In this document: one piece after another, positions 35,001 to 36,056 of the stretch | Numbering within the stretch: position 1 is the first letter of the stretch | How the letters are laid out: every line of letters starts with the position of its first letter | DNA from: Anaerolineae bacterium | GTDB lineage: Bacteria > Chloroflexota > Anaerolineae > DTLA01 | Assembly: GCA_029907165.1 (NCBI GenBank) | Contig: JARYMK010000009.1 | Location: 1 to 36,056 of the forward strand | Length of the DNA: 36,056 nucleotides | Reading direction: 5' to 3' | Notes under the pieces: generated by a model | Databases searched by the model: none | What the model saw: the letters and a program-made list of their open reading frames with translations, nothing else | What the model was told of the DNA's origin: nothing | Position numbers and translations under genes: made by a program

Positions 35001-36035
35001 CTACCACCGCGCGTGATGCTCCTCGGCGAACCCCACCAGGTCCACGATGGCAATCTCCTCGCCATCGTCGGCCACGGCCCTCCCGTTGTACCGCCCGAAC
35101 ATCTGATGCACCTCGCTGAAGATGATGCCCAGATTGGTGCGGGCCGTACGGTTCAGGAATGGCGTGAACGTCAGGTCCAGCCGCCCCTCGTTGTCGGTGA
35201 ACCGCCAGGGCTTCATGTAGTCGCCGGATACATAACCGAAGTGCACCTTGTCCAGTTTGTGAATCCGATTGGCAAGGATGAGGGCATTCTCGGTCGCCGC
35301 CGACAGGTCGCCGAAGCCGCACCCCAGGTTCAGACCCACAGTGCGGCCGTCGGGCAGAAAGCCCGATGCGCTGGCCCAGTTCCAGAAGGAGCGGTACTCC
35401 CACACGCCGCGCCCCCAGTCCAGCGAGCCGATGCAGGTCGCCGGGTCCAGGCTTTCGCGCACATCGCCGTAGCGCAGGCTTCCGGACGCGGGCAGGCAGT
35501 TGATCTTGCGGTTGTAGTAGAAGCGCCGCTTGCCGATAGGGATGACGATGGTCATGGACTCGTACCCTGGCGGCGCGGCGAGGGTGATGTCCGCCTCTAC
35601 GCCGCGCCCGTCGTGGAACTTGGGCCACGAGACGAGGATGCTGCGGTTGCCATCCCGCACCTGGAACTCCAGCCGGACGCCACTCCCCTCAAAGAGGCTG
35701 TCGCCCTCGGTGCTGTTGCGCGGCAGCACGATGCCTTTGCTCAAGGGGACGACAAGCCCCTCCTCGTGCAATTCGCGGGTCTGGAAGTCCACGGTGTACA
35801 CGAAGATGTTGCCTGCGTAGCCCAAATCGGCGATGGTCGCCGAGAAGAAGCGGCGGGGCGTGAACACGGCGTAGTAATCCCACCGCTTGATGCGGAACCG
35901 CTGCAAGGGCCGCAGGGCGTAGAAGCGGGCAGCCTCCAGATTGCAGTCCAGGAGCGGCTGGCGGGCCCATCCCACCTGGGCCAATTCGCCGGACGGGATC
36001 AGAAGCGGCCCTGGTTGTGTGAGTTCTCGTTGCAT
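35001..36035 (-). CDS. DUF2804-like protein
   Basis: 344 aa from ATG 36035 behind GGAGGG. RRFYYNRKINCLPASGSLRYGD; LGCGFGDLSAATENALILANRIHKLDKVHFGY; resembles DUF2804 proteins as recalled. Confidence 0.7.
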   Translation of the reverse strand: MQRELTQPGPLLIPSGELAQVGWARQPLLDCNLEAARFYALRPLQRFRIKRWDYYAVFTPRRFFSATIADLGYAGNIFVYTVDFQTRELHEEGLVVPLSKGIVLPRNSTEGDSLFEGSGVRLEFQVRDGNRSILVSWPKFHDGRGVEADITLAAPPGYESMTIVIPIGKRRFYYNRKINCLPASGSLRYGDVRESLDPATCIGSLDWGRGVWEYRSFWNWASASGFLPDGRTVGLNLGCGFGDLSAATENALILANRIHKLDKVHFGYVSGDYMKPWRFTDNEGRLDLTFTPFLNRTARTNLGIIFSEVHQMFGRYNGRAVADDGEEIAIVDLVGFAEEHHARW

Positions 36036-36056
36036 GGTGTTTCCCTCCGTCAACAG

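Noticed and set aside
1-36056. CRISPR array, rRNA, prophage or transposase
   Set aside because: No regularly spaced direct repeats, rRNA-like sequence or transposase/integrase ORF was seen.

Overview
This 36-kb, GC-rich window is almost entirely minus-strand coding. It resembles a thermophilic or anaerobic, Chloroflexi-like chromosome, but that taxonomic impression is inference only. The centrepiece is a ~14.6-kb Wood-Ljungdahl (reductive acetyl-CoA) cluster, in transcription order: fchA, folD, fhs, HMA-like protein, CODH (acsA/cooS), acsB, CBS-domain protein, acsD, 2-TM small membrane protein, acsC, corrinoid-protein reductive activator (RACo), acsE. Downstream of it on the minus strand are: (i) a 3-hydroxyacyl-CoA dehydrogenase / BKACE / IlvD / UlaG-like group behind a consensus sigma-A promoter with a palindromic operator; (ii) a two-component system whose kinase carries two tandem Cys-rich PAS repeats; (iii) a ferredoxin / aldehyde:ferredoxin oxidoreductase / MoaD-like / LarA-like / DUF6282-like / HIBADH-like gene group. 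Upstream of the cluster are a large beta-propeller/BNR lipoprotein, an esterase, a patatin and a DUF2804 protein. A truncated secreted peptidase-propeptide ORF is the only convincing plus-strand gene. The most notable unexplained signals are a ~470-nt structured leader with a terminator-like attenuator before fchA, an intercistronic 19-bp hairpin plus internal promoter after acsB, and three small uncharacterised proteins embedded in the CODH/ACS operon. All assignments come from reading the sequence and motifs; no database search was run.
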